A stretch of DNA of 64,000 nucleotides from Norana najaformis (taxonomy: Eukaryota; Annelida; Clitellata; Crassiclitellata; Hormogastridae). The number at the start of each line of letters is the position of its first letter. Within the stretch, counting starts at the first letter, position 1. Where the stretch lies: positions 1,630,001 through 1,694,000 of the forward strand of contig OZ029929.1 in the NCBI GenBank assembly GCA_964023275.1. Reading direction: 5' to 3'. Both the position numbers and the translations under genes were made by a program. This document shows positions 44,320 to 54,199 of this stretch, in pieces. The notes below the pieces were generated by a model, which saw nothing but the letters and a program-made list of their open reading frames with translations, was not told the DNA's origin and ran no database searches.

Positions 44320-44525
44320 TTTGGACACCTTTAAAACGCCTTAAGCCAACGCTATATATTTCTCGCAACTCCTAACTAAAGGTAACTAACATGAATTAAC
44401 ATTTAGCATCTTTACGCCACCACTGCCGTACTCGGGTGGTGTTAATCCCAAGCCTGGATAAAGAAGGAGGGAGACGTAAACGGCCTTTGATGCCATAAGA
44501 TGTCGTTAAACAGTGGAACTATACT
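44320..44525 (+). repeat. Family A scrap and family B copy
   Basis: A: GGACACCTTTAAAACGCC at 44326. B: 44414-44525 with CCACTGCCGTACTCGGGTGG, ATCCCAAGCCTGGATAAAG and CATAAGATGTCGTTAAACAG. Confidence 0.7.
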
Positions 44526-44599
44526 ACTACTAAATATCTATATCCAGAAACAAGATGACATCAGCGATTAATGACATCAAGACGTGGACTGAATTACCG

Positions 44600-44700
44600 T
44601 TTAGTCAGTTATCACAAGAGACAAGGGATAGAAGCAGATGCAGGAATTGATGCAGCCAATCCTCGGCTCAAGGACTGTTGAAGACAATGGCCTATGTCTA
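44600..44700 (+). repeat. LINE-like scrap (weak)
   Basis: GAAGCAGATGCAGGAATTGA, TGCAGCCAATCCTCGGCTCA and AGGACTGTTGAAGA parallel, in opposite orientation, 4990-5090. Probably the same decayed LINE. Confidence 0.35.
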
Positions 44701-44859
44701 ATGATTGCGTTCAATCACTGGTTATTCATCGCTCTTGTTAGTCTGCGTTACAATAAGGTTATAGGCAAGATTGGGAGGCAAAAGATGTCGCTAAAACTAT
44801 GTATTTATTTATTTTATTTAACCCGTCTATATATTATATTTTTCTTCTCGTTTACTTCC

Positions 44860-45215
44860 GTTTGTTTGTTCTCTGTTATTTTATCTGTTTATTTCTTTAT
44901 CTGTCTTTCTCCATTCTCCGTCTGTATCTCTCCGTCACTCTGTCTTGTTGCTTACAGGTAAGTCATTGTCTCTGTGTCTGTGTCTGTCTGTCTGTTGTTC
45001 CTGTCCCTGTCGCTGACTCTGTCTGTCTATCTTTCTGTTGTCCCTGTCCCTGTCTCTCTCTCTCTCTGTCTCTCTCTCTCGCTCTGCTTCTCTCTATCGT
45101 CTGCCTGTCAGTCATTCAGTCAGTCAGTCTGTCTGTCAGTCAGTCTGTCTGTCTGTGAGTCTGTCTGTGAGTCTGTATGTATGTATGTATGTATGTATGT
45201 ATGTATGTATGTCTA
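44860..45215. repeat. CTGT/CTCT then TATG microsatellite
   Basis: CTGTCTGTC and CTCTCTCT tracts ending with TATGTATG at 45175-45210. ORFs here are repeat-encoded. 45216-45470 is unique with nothing recognised. Confidence 0.85.
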
Positions 45216-45594
45216 TGTCGCTTGTGTTTTTCGTTGTCTCAATATGAAGTCACTGAAAAATATTCCAATACGTTCTCGTTAGGTCCTATGGGATTCTTGC
45301 GTTCCCTCAACAACATCAAATACACTTATTCAGGCGGCTCCTTACTTATTCACATTTGCGGCCTAGTCCGTAATATAATAATCGTTTGCGACGTCAAAAT
45401 TACCAGTTAGTGCGATGGATAATGAGTAGTGATGGTCAACCAGAGACAGTTCTCTATATACAAGTTCTTTGTCCTGTCCGTCTGTTTGTCTGTCTGCCTT
45501 CGTCTTTCTGTCCGTGTCTTTATATCTGCCTCTTTCTGTCGCTGCTTTAGTCTTTGTGTCAATACAGATGGGAATAACTTTTTCAGAGGCCCTT

Positions 45595-46265
45595 AAATTC
45601 ATTCATTCATTCATCCATCCATCAGTGGTTGGATGAACGAATGAATGAATGAATGAATGATTGAATGAATGAATGATTAACAATAGCTTCACATTTTCGT
45701 ACTATGCATTACAATAATATGTATCTGATTTAAATATGGCGCCTTTATGATGCTTATATATATATATATAAGCATATATATATATAAGACCAGTTCTTGT
45801 AGAAGTCAACATAAATAAATATTCATGAACACGTGTATACATTGGTCTCTATTGCCATTTTAAAATTTTTCCAAATAATGCAGTTACCACTCAAATTGGG
45901 CAACGAATATCCATCAATATTCGTGCAATTAATCAGTTATTCATTAGTCACTTATTTATGCTGTACATTGCAATTCGCGAAAATATGTTGACCGATGCGA
46001 CCGTAAAAGCCTTAATGAATATTCGTGCAAACTTTAGAGCCTAATTGTTTTCTTATAATTTTTAGGAATCAAAAGTTTAAAATTTCTTCCCAATAATCAG
46101 CAATGATTCTGTAATTAATTACAAAGTTGTTGACCTTGTTTGTAAAAAATACTGCATAAATTTTTTCTGAGTGATGATTTATAAAGATTAAGTAAATATG
46201 ATTCGGCAAAACTTACACACCGTAATATCGCGTAATTGCACCTTATTTATAAACCGTCTTCAATC
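45595..46265. repeat. ATTC/GAAT microsatellite and AT-rich DNA
   Basis: ATTC repeats at 45598-45622 face GAATGAATGAATGA at 45638-45672, an inverted arrangement around a 16 bp spacer. 45750-45790 is TATATAAGCATATATA. The rest is AT-rich and geneless. Confidence 0.7.
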
Positions 46266-46961
46266 GTACATTGGACGCCACTGCCTTGTCTGGTGGTCGT
46301 GCCAGCCCGAAGCCTGGATAAAGGAGGAGGGCGACGACAACGGCCGTTGATGTCTTAAGTTGTCGTTAAACTGAGAACTACGACTAATAGTCCCTTGGAT
46401 GACCTCTGTTATGACACAACTGAGTTAACCAGCAGAAGGAAACGGAGACAAAAATTACCAAAGGTAAACATACAGTTGACTTCAACGGCCATAGCAGCCA
46501 CAAGATGGCGCTAATTACTCGATATAATAATTAAACTAGCAGTAATAGTTGGACACCTTTGAAACGGAATCGGCCGACGCTATGAATCTGTGTACTGCGC
46601 TTAACTTCTACCAATAACTCCGCGACTGCCTTTTTTGGGGTAGTGCCAGTCCCAAGCCTGGAAAAAGGAGGAGGGCGACGTCAACGGCCTTTGATGCCAT
46701 AAGATGTCGTTAAACTAAGGAACTTACTAAGTGCTACCAAACTCCGCCACTGCGTTACTCGAGTGGTGCCAGTCCCAAGCCTGGATGAAGGAGGAGGGCG
46801 ACGTCAACGGCATTTGATGCCACAAGATGCCGTTAAACAATCGAAACTACTAATCGAAACCCCGCCACTTCTTTTAGTTGGGCAGTGCCACTCCGAAGTC
46901 TGTATAAGGGAGGAGGATAATGCTAACCATCTTCATTAAGACAAGGCGTCTTTAAACAGCA

Positions 46962-47008
<47 letters not shown>

Positions 47009-47470
47009 ACACGCAAGCGTGAAACCCTTTCTCTTTCATGAGGTGAGGTGAGTTAAGGTAGACGTTAACGGCCCTGGCAGCCACTAGATGTCGCAGAAAC
47101 GTTGTTTAGTGGAATGCTCTGTTTAGACACCTTTAAAACACTTCGACCGATGCTATATATTCATCAGCCACGTTTGCTTTAAAAAGTAACTCCGCCACTG
47201 CCTTGTTTGGGGGTAGTGCCAGTCCCAAGCCTGGATAAAGGAGGAGGGCGACGGCAACGGCCTTTGATGCCATAAGCTGTCGTTAAACTGAGGAACTACA
47301 GCTTTAAAAAGTAATTATTCAAGGACGATGTTGTCGATATGAAGGGCCACAGTAGCCTTAAGATGTCGTTAAACAAAGGTAACTACCAATCAACGTTACG
47401 GAAGCCACATCTTTTAGGCAAGGTAAGGACGACATTAACGTCACTGATACCCACAAGATGTCGGTAAATA
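46265..47470 (+). repeat. Dense array of family A and B repeats
   Basis: B copies at about 46275-46384, 46616-46725, 46740-46855, 46862-46955 (diverged) and 47200-47302. A copies at about 46490-46610, 47045-47170, 47320-47390 and 47400-47470. All plus strand, alternating A-B-B-B-A-B-A. A (CA)n run sits at 46965-47005. Confidence 0.8.
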
Positions 47471-47577
47471 TTGAATAGTAGGACTACGACAACTGCACAA
47501 ATACTGTCACTAATATCGTCTTCAGACAAATAAACAACTTCCTTTCGTTTAATCGACCAAAGGTGTTTATATTTCAG

Positions 47578-47670
47578 TCACTTCTCCGCAGGATGTACCG
47601 CTTTCGCGTTGCTGCTGGTGAGATAATAGCGAACGGGATGAACGGTAGAGACCGCACGACGTCTTCAGGA
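47578..47670 (+). CDS. Candidate 93-base exon, possibly fibronectin type III
   Basis: The acceptor GTTTATATTTCAG ends at 47577 and the consensus donor GTGAGT starts at 47671. The exon is a multiple of three and opens SLLRRMYRFRVAAGEIIANG, then MNGRDRTTSSG, in phase 0-0. YRFRVAA is the F-strand motif of FN3 domains, although the usual A.N..G that follows is only partly matched. No other exon of such a gene was found nearby. 47680-47940 is otherwise unique, ending with an L2-like tail (GGGGCGCTATACAAATG). Confidence 0.3.
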
Positions 47671-48029
47671 GTGAGTCGCCATTTTCTGCGCAATTTTCTA
47701 AATTAAACCGTGTTTTCTTGTGAGTCCATAATTGGCCAATTTTCCACAGATAATGAATGATGTTTAAATCTGTCGATCTGTTTACGTCCAAAGTTCTGAA
47801 ATCTTCCCAATAAACACATTTCGTAGGAAGGAAAACCGGCAGATATTTTAAAACTATTTAAAGTGCACTTATAAACACTTTTATGTTGAGGGGCGCTATA
47901 CAAATGCGCTGTTACAATTACAGTTACAATTTCTTGCTTATGTAAGGTAACTTCGTGTAACGGTATGTCACTCTAATGCGATGCAGTATGTAACGCAGAG
48001 TAAGTCGCGGAAATTTCCTAGCGATGAAC

Positions 48030-48310
48030 AGCGGTCGAAAGTTCCCATAGTTTAACGACATCTTATGGCATCAAAGGCCGTTGACGTCGCCCTCCTCCTT
48101 TTTTCAGACTTGGGACTGGCACTACTTGACTAAATTTAGTCGCAGAGTTAACTTAAGTAAACTAAATTTTTGCGATTAGTAGTAGAACCAAAAGTTTAAT
48201 GACATCATATGGAAACATTGGCCGCTGACGTCCAATTTTTGCGATTAGTAATTTATGTAGTTCCTCAGTTTAACGACATCTTATAGCATCAAATGCCGTT
48301 GAATTGGAAA
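48030..48310 (-). repeat. Family B copies, reversed
   Basis: 48040-48150 and a partial at 48255-48310 (CCTCAGTTTAACGACATCTT). Orientation is opposite to the array at 46-47 kb. Confidence 0.65.
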
Positions 48311-48379
48311 AAAAGTGTACGGTTTTCACTGTTGAATTTCATATCGTAACCCCGAATTAAGCCGATCAATTCTTTACTC

Positions 48380-48740
48380 TTGCGATACGAGTCAGTTGAC
48401 GAATATATAGCGACGTTGGATCGCGTTTTAAAGGTGTCTAAACAGAGCCGTTATTACCCATTGCTTGTGCGACATCTTGTGGCTGCCAGGGCCGTTAAAG
48501 TCAACCTGACCACACATCACATCGTAAACGATTACTATATAACAGACGCTTCGCGGAGACCAGGGTCATCATCGGCTGCTTCTGATCAAATCGTCACACC
48601 AGGGGCAGTCGAAGAATATATAGCGACGTTGGATCGCGTTTTAAAGGTGTCTAAACAGAGCAGTCATACCCCATTCCTTCTACGACATCTTGTGGCTGCC
48701 AGCAGTCAGGGTGGGGACCAGCATGTCGAAATCCAGGTGA
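48380..48740 (-). repeat. Tandem family A pair that creates a 150-codon ORF
   Basis: Two A units about 211 bp apart (GAATATATAGCGACGTTGGA, TCGCGTTTTAAAGGTGTCTA and CGACATCTTGTGGCTGCCAG on the plus strand). The plus-strand ORF 48380-48832 therefore contains EYIATLDRVLKVSKQS twice. The frame survives between the copies, but nothing suggests it is expressed, and A copies elsewhere are full of stops. Confidence 0.7.
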
Positions 48741-48921
48741 AGCATCTGGGAGGCTCTCAAATGGCGCAACAAAAATATTCTGATACACTTGGAATTACAA
48801 TTACGATTACAAGTCAAGAGAAAGCCAAATGAATGAGATGCTAAGGCAAAAGTTTCAAGGGGTCGCGGGACTTTCCCTTCAGATATAACTATTGCTTATG
48901 TATGTTACTATACACCTATAC

Positions 48922-49232
48922 CAATGCTTCTCAAACTCTGGTCTCCGAACCCCTTTTCCCTCTAAAAAACTACAGAGAACCCCAAGGAGCTTTTGTTTAT
49001 GTGAGTTATATCAATCGATATTTACCGTATTAGAAATTAAAAATAAAAAATTACTGTATTAATTCGTTACATAAATAACATATTTTAATGTAAATAACTT
49101 CATATTTAATATTTACATATTAACTCATAACATAACTATATATTTTACAACAAAATAACTAACGTCTTAGTATTATTATGAAATGGTCCCGGGAACCCCA
49201 TGGGTCTCAGGACCATGTTTTGAGAACCGCTG
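48922..49232. mobile_element. hAT-type non-autonomous element (MITE)
   Basis: Ends CAATGCTTCTCAAACTCTGG (left) and, reversed, CAGCGGTTCTCAAAACATGG (right): the CAG.GGTTCTCAAA terminus of many hAT elements. The flanking octamers ACCTATAC (48914-48921) and AGCTAGAC (49233-49240) agree at 6 of 8 positions, consistent with an old 8 bp target duplication. The 311 bp interior is AT-rich and noncoding. Confidence 0.75.
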
Positions 49233-49289
49233 AGCTAGACATTATTTTGTGCATCGTTTCTGTAGATTTATATAGCGGCTGTCAATAAC

Positions 49290-49435
49290 CAGTCGAATGC
49301 GTTTCTTTCGGTTTCCTCAGAACTAGGTGTGCCGGATAGGGAATCTATTTTGGAGCGCCATCGATGGAGCTTGGTGCATAGTTATATTAAAAGGGCGCTA
49401 TAGAAGTTCTAAGTTTAGATTCGATTAGAACAAAA
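49290..49435 (+). repeat. SINE or L2-like end
   Basis: GGAGCGCCATCGATGGAGCT, TGGTGCATAG and GGGCGCTATAGAAGTTCTAA, parallel to 35755-35850. Confidence 0.55.
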
Positions 49436-49472
49436 CACGAGAAATGGTTTAATTTTTTGTCAACTGTTACAG

Positions 49473-49540
49473 GCATAAAAAGTCTAATTTCAACGCCAGA
49501 CAAATTTGTCTACCCAAACGAAAAGGCCACAGTAATGTGA
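49473..49540 (+). CDS. Candidate terminal exon, unrecognised
   Basis: A good acceptor (TTTTTTGTCAACTGTTACAG) is followed by two bases and 21 codons, IKSLISTPDKFVYPNEKATV then M, then TGA at 49538. The final residues T-V-M would fit a class I PDZ ligand. No upstream exon with matching phase was found, so this could be chance. 49541-49830 holds nothing else. Confidence 0.25.
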
Positions 49541-49854
49541 GGCTAGATCCATAAAGAATTTGCTTCATTCCAGACAATTAATGTCGATAGCTACAGTAAT
49601 GTCTGAAGTTTCTAGCCCTTACTTTTAATTATATAGCGGTTGTTTTATGTAAACATCGTACGATTACAATTTTCATTCACAATAACTGGTAACAAAATAA
49701 ACATTTGGGCCTACGATTTGTTTCTGATTAATGAAGGCAAAAACAATTGTTTGTTATTATTATTTTACATAGATAATTATAACAGTTCTGTTATTAGTTC
49801 ATCTGCACTGGCTAGCTCTCTGCACCCAAGAAATAGATGGCAAGTCAGACAAAG

Positions 49855-49995
49855 AAACAGACCGACAGACAGACAGACAAAGAGAGAGGCACAGACAGAG
49901 GCAAAGACAGCGATAACGACACACAGAAAGACAAGTAGATGGATAGACAGACAGACGCACAGACAGACAGATAGATAGATTGATAGATAAATAGA

Positions 49996-50033
<38 letters not shown>

Positions 50034-50240
50034 AACACAGACAGACAGACAGTCAGCTAGATAGACATATATGCACATAAGCCCTATATGTAGATAGAAG
50101 GTAGATAGATACATAGATTAGACAGATAGATAAATACATACATAGACAGACAGATATAATGATAGATGCGGAGATAGTGATTATATATATATAAACAGAG
50201 AGAGAGAGACAGAAACAAAGAAAGAAGCAGACAAACAGAG
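49855..50240. repeat. ACAG/ATAG microsatellite
   Basis: ACAGACAG passes into ATAGATAG and back, then GAGAGACAG. The ORFs are repeat translations. 50245-50510 is unique; no gene. Confidence 0.9.
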
Positions 50241-50514
50241 ATAGACAAGCAGACAGCAATTATTGACGTCTCCCCTGCGTCTGCAACTGACAAAAACATT
50301 AGACGCTTTGACATCCGAGTGGGATGGACCGACGCTCGTCTCCTGCCTCCGTACCTAGACGCAGGATGAAGGGCTTGACTGGCATCCGGACCTCGAGCCG
50401 CTAGAGGGCGAATACTACCACAACCTCCCTCAAAAGACGATGGGATTGGCATGCGCTCTTCTCAACGGACGATGGCTGAGCGCACTAGAGGGCGCTAGTT
50501 TCTCTGACATGGGC

Positions 50515-50850
50515 AGACAGACAGAGAGACAGAGACAGAAAGAGAGATACAGAGATACATAGTGACACAGAGTGAGAGGAGAGACAAGAGAGACAGAGAC
50601 ACAGAGAAACAGAGACAGAAAAAGAGAAAGACAGAGAGAGACAGACAGAGAAAGAGACAGAGACAGTGACAAAGAGAGAAAGAGACAGAAAGAGAGATAC
50701 AGAGGTACACAGAGACAAAGAGAAAGACAGAGAGACAAGAGAGACAGAGAAACACAGACAGAGAGAGAGACAGAGAAAGCTAGAAACAGAAAGAGACAGA
50801 CAGAGACAGACAGAGACAGAGACAGACAGAGAGACAGAGACATATAAAGA
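50515..50850. repeat. GACAGA/GAGA purine-rich microsatellite
   Basis: Almost pure purine plus C (GAGACAGAGACAGAAAGAG). Large open frames on both strands are artefacts. Confidence 0.92.
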
Positions 50851-50931
50851 GATAGAGGGAGATTCCAAGGGAGAGGGACAATAGTTTTCATTTAAAGACA
50901 AATTCCTATCTCATTTGATCCCTCAAGTAAG

Positions 50932-51182
50932 ACGTAAGGGAGGCACTCATTTCCTTTTCTTTAGACCCTTGAGCCGGCAATGGACGAATGCCAAGGTCCT
51001 GGACACGGGGCCAGTGCATCGCAGGACTTGCCGTTTACTTCCCAGCTTACGCCGGTACCAAATTCTACTGTTTAGTGACAGAAGCACAGTGTACGCAAAC
51101 AACTTGCCCAGGGTCGTTACACAGAGTCGAACCCGCAACCGCATGATCATTGACCAAACGCGTTACCCATAGACTAGTGTGT
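50932..51182 (-). repeat. tRNA-derived SINE, full length
   Basis: Reverse of the 33868 element: GACGTAAGGGAGGCACTCAT, GGTCCTGGACACGGGGCC, ACCAAATTCTACTG and GAGTCGAACCCGCAACC (B box). The tRNA head ends near 51170. 51183-51480 is AT-rich without a gene. Confidence 0.85.
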
Positions 51183-51504
51183 CGCATATCCTTTAGTAGA
51201 TCAAAACTAAAGCATACTAATGTTAATTATAGTAGAGTAACATTAATGTATCATACTGATGTACACATATTAATACTAGATTAACATTGACAAAAACATA
51301 TTATTATAATGTATGAATATTAATATGAATTCATGCATATTATCATTAAGCATATTAATACGAGCATATTAATATTAATATAGTCAGTTTTTGGCTGAGG
51401 TCATAGTGAAGCAAGAGTGGGGGAGGATTTCCCTAGCCCCCCCCCCTGAAGAGTCGTCACTGGTCTCAACACCTCAATGAGAAAAGGTGCCCGGATTGAC
51501 ACGT

Positions 51505-51850
51505 GGTAATCGTAATCGTAATCTAGAGATTTCTACAGCGCTCGACGAAAGCTAAGTCGCAGCAACCAGCTTATTCGCAGGCGTTCAGTCAAAACAAAAT
51601 TGACAGGAAGGGTTCGGTTCCAGGTGAAGATCCCAGAGTTAGGCAAGAGACAGTCGGACGGCTACGGTGGATGTTGTTTGGAATTGAACCGGAAAGTAAG
51701 ATAAGGGGAAGAGGAAGAATCAGGAGGGGATTCGTGGACGAGGAGTGTTTTCAGTTTTGAGTGAAAGACCAGCGCAGAAATTGCAAAGGGTTAGGCGTTG
51801 GTGAGTTCGTAAGATGGGTCAGATATTTGTCGTAATTCCGGCAGGTGTTT
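51505..51850 (-). repeat. L2-like LINE 3' end, reversed
   Basis: CGTAATCGTAATCTAGAGAT, TTCTACAGCGCTCGACGAAA, GGGTTCGGTTCCAGGTGAAG and GTTTTGAGTGAAAGACC, the mirror of 32757-33112. It lies immediately 3' of the GPCR stop codon. Confidence 0.8.
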
Positions 51851-51894
51851 AATTCAGAGGGGTGGGATAGCTAAGCACACGACGGGTATGAGGA

Positions 51895-53190
51895 CTAGAG
51901 GACGCTTTCCACCCTCATCGCATTCACCCTGGGATGCTGCGTCAGCAATTCGTGAAAGGACATAGCTCGCGATCGGCAAGCGGCCGACTGAAACTGGGAG
52001 TCGGCCCTCGCCAGCGAGGCCCCCTTCGCGCTCTGAAGTGTATCGTCAGGCGAGCGCATTCTCCACCCCCGCAAGCAGAGCATCTTCCGCATCGTCTTGC
52101 GAAAGGACGGGTTGATGATGCAGTAGAGGATGAAGTTAGCCGAGAAGTTGATCGTCTGCATCAAGTTCGTCACCAATTCGATCGTCATGTATGTGTAACT
52201 GTGACCTATATTTCCATCGATCAGGTAGGCAATCTGCTTCACCATTTCGGACGGCGCCACGAGCAGGAAAAACATGAGTACGATGCAGACGAGCGTGACG
52301 GTGATGCGATGGTTCGACTCCTGGTCGCTAGAGGCGGACGACGAGGATCGACCAATCCTTCCGGTGTTCGACTTCATCTGTCGCCGGAGGGCGTAAGAGT
52401 TGTGTATCTCCTTCGTCAAGGCCACGTTGCAAAGGAGAAGCAGGGCCAGGGGTACGATGTTCCCCAGCCCCGCCCAAAGACCCCGGTAGGTGTGTTCGAA
52501 CGTTTCGTCCGTTTCCCTCGGTAGTACCTTGTACGTCGTTGTGTTTCCATTTGCCGTCTGCTGTGTGACGATTATATAGCGCCAGAAGACGGGGATGTTG
52601 AAGACAACGGAGAGAAGGTAGACGAGAACGATGGTGGCCTTAGTTCGACCGAGACTGATGAAGTTGCGGGACTTGAGCGGGTGACAGATGGCGAGATAAC
52701 GTTCCATAGACATGGCCACCGTCAACCAGGTGCTAGTCATGATGAAGATGTTGATGACAGCGGCACAGTAGCACCCATAGTAGGGCAGAAACCCCAGCGA
52801 GTCGAAGACCATCTCCTGGGGGAGGAACGTCGAGGGGAACACGGTGAGGCAGAAGGACAGATCGGACACGGCCAGGGCGATCAGGCCGACGTTTGCCGAG
52901 CGCTCCATGGACCTTAAGGAGTGCTGGATACGCTTGCCCGTCAAGATGAGGAGGTTCAAAACGTTGCCCAGGGAACCGAAGACGCAGATTGTTGGCAGGG
53001 CGAACTTGTAGAGGACGCTGTACAGGTTATGGAGAACGACCTGGTCGGGTGCGAGAAGGGTCGAGGAGGAGTTGGAGAAGAAGGACGTATTTAATAGCGC
53101 CATCGACGAAGAGTGGGAAACTACAATCCGGTCTGGTAGGAGAAGCGAGGAGGAGGAGTTGGAGAAGCAGGACGCATTTAGGAGCGCCAT
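51895..53190 (-). CDS. Rhodopsin-class GPCR, FMRFamide-receptor-like
   Basis: A 431-residue, intronless seven-helix receptor, expected to bind a neuropeptide at the cell surface and signal through G proteins. Class A anchors: GN in TM1 (N76), LAVSD in TM2 (D110), MERY at the end of TM3 (162-165, in place of DRY), P313 in TM6, and NFILY (352-356) in place of NPxxY, followed by an amphipathic SFRKTMRKM. FNIPVFW at the end of TM4 and the NFILYC form of TM7 point to the FMRFamide/sex-peptide receptor group. The extracellular tail has four N-glycosylation sequons (N5, N11, N34, N40) created by a 29-residue tandem duplication (M1 and M30). No cysteine is present in the second extracellular loop. 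Upstream, TGA is in frame eight codons before the ATG; TTGCGCAG near 53202 could be an acceptor, so a 5' exon is possible. The ligand cannot be told from sequence. Confidence 0.9.
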   Translation of the reverse strand: MALLNASCFSNSSSSLLLPDRIVVSHSSSMALLNTSFFSNSSSTLLAPDQVVLHNLYSVLYKFALPTICVFGSLGNVLNLLILTGKRIQHSLRSMERSANVGLIALAVSDLSFCLTVFPSTFLPQEMVFDSLGFLPYYGCYCAAVINIFIMTSTWLTVAMSMERYLAICHPLKSRNFISLGRTKATIVLVYLLSVVFNIPVFWRYIIVTQQTANGNTTTYKVLPRETDETFEHTYRGLWAGLGNIVPLALLLLCNVALTKEIHNSYALRRQMKSNTGRIGRSSSSASSDQESNHRITVTLVCIVLMFFLLVAPSEMVKQIAYLIDGNIGHSYTYMTIELVTNLMQTINFSANFILYCIINPSFRKTMRKMLCLRGWRMRSPDDTLQSAKGASLARADSQFQSAACRSRAMSFHELLTQHPRVNAMRVESVL

Positions 53191-53224
53191 CGACGAAGAC
53201 TGCGCAAGAAGCAGTCAAGTGTTC

Positions 53225-53780
53225 TTCTACGTCCTCTTACTTGTCCTATCGTTGCTCTTTTGGCAACAAAAAACAACGAAGAATGACGTTAGGCAACCGA
53301 AGACAACAAGAGACAACTCTGGGCAACGTTGTACAACATTAAAAATTCTTCACGTGCTTCAAGTGTACATCAACTCGTACATTAACGCACATAAACTGTT
53401 GCTCCTTTGACAGCCCAAAACAACAACGTCAGGCAACTGGAGACAACCATGGACAACGCTGTACAGTAACACCATAGGTGACCACCCAACGAAAATATTC
53501 AGTGTGATGTGTCTCCCTTGCCCCATAAAAATCGACGCTTATATACCTAAGGTAGTAAGCAGATGAGTGAGTGAGTGAGTGAGTGAGTGAGTGAGTGAGT
53601 GAGTAGTCAGTCAGTCAGTCAGTCAGACAGTCAGTCAAGTGTTCTACTTCCTCTTACTTGTCCTATCGTTGCTCCTTAGGCAACCAAAAACAACAAAGGA
53701 TGATGTTAGGCAACCGAAGATAACTAGAGACAACTCTAGGCAACGTTGTACAACATGAAAAATTCTTCAGGTGCTTTCAG
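53225..53780. repeat. AACAAC/GGCAACC repeats and GAGT/CAGT microsatellites
   Basis: Two related blocks, 53240-53345 and 53675-53760, share TTAGGCAACCGAAGA and AGACAACTCTGGGCAACGTT. (GAGT)n at 53566-53602, (CAGT)n at 53604-53635 and again 53775-53818. Upstream of the GPCR start; no coding content. Confidence 0.75.
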
Positions 53781-54079
53781 TCAGTCAGTCAGTCATTCAG
53801 TCAGTCAGTCATTCAGTCACCCACACACACCCATTCTCAAACGAAACACCAAACGATGCTTCAGTTACACCCTCACTCAACAAATAACACCCTGGCCCCA
53901 ATCTCTCATCTTCCTCCCTGGACCAATCCACCCCTTCTATCTAATACCCCACAAGATGGATGGGACAGCCATGTTTGATGAATAGCGCTGCGGCCGCTAG
54001 GCGGCCAGAGAGGGAGAACTCGTTATCTGACGGCAACAGAAACTACATGATCCCTGAACTGACGCGCTAATTAACCCGC

Positions 54080-54190
54080 GCTCGCTCATTGGCGGATGGA
54101 ATTACGACGTAATAATGAAGTCTTGATGACGTCACGCTCATCAGACAAGCATGCTTTTGTAGCGCTAGTTTTCTTCACTTATAAACCGGC
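54080..54190. promoter_or_regulatory. Promoter-like patch with a consensus CRE
   Basis: CATTGGC (inverted CCAAT, 54087-54093), the palindromic CRE TGACGTCA (54127-54134) and TTATAAA near 54180 lie within 110 bp, about 0.9 kb upstream of the GPCR. The motifs are seen; a link to the GPCR is inferred. Confidence 0.3.
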
Positions 54191-54199
54191 AAATACTAA

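Noticed and set aside
51934..52524. 196-codon plus-strand ORF
   Set aside because: Antisense shadow of the GPCR.
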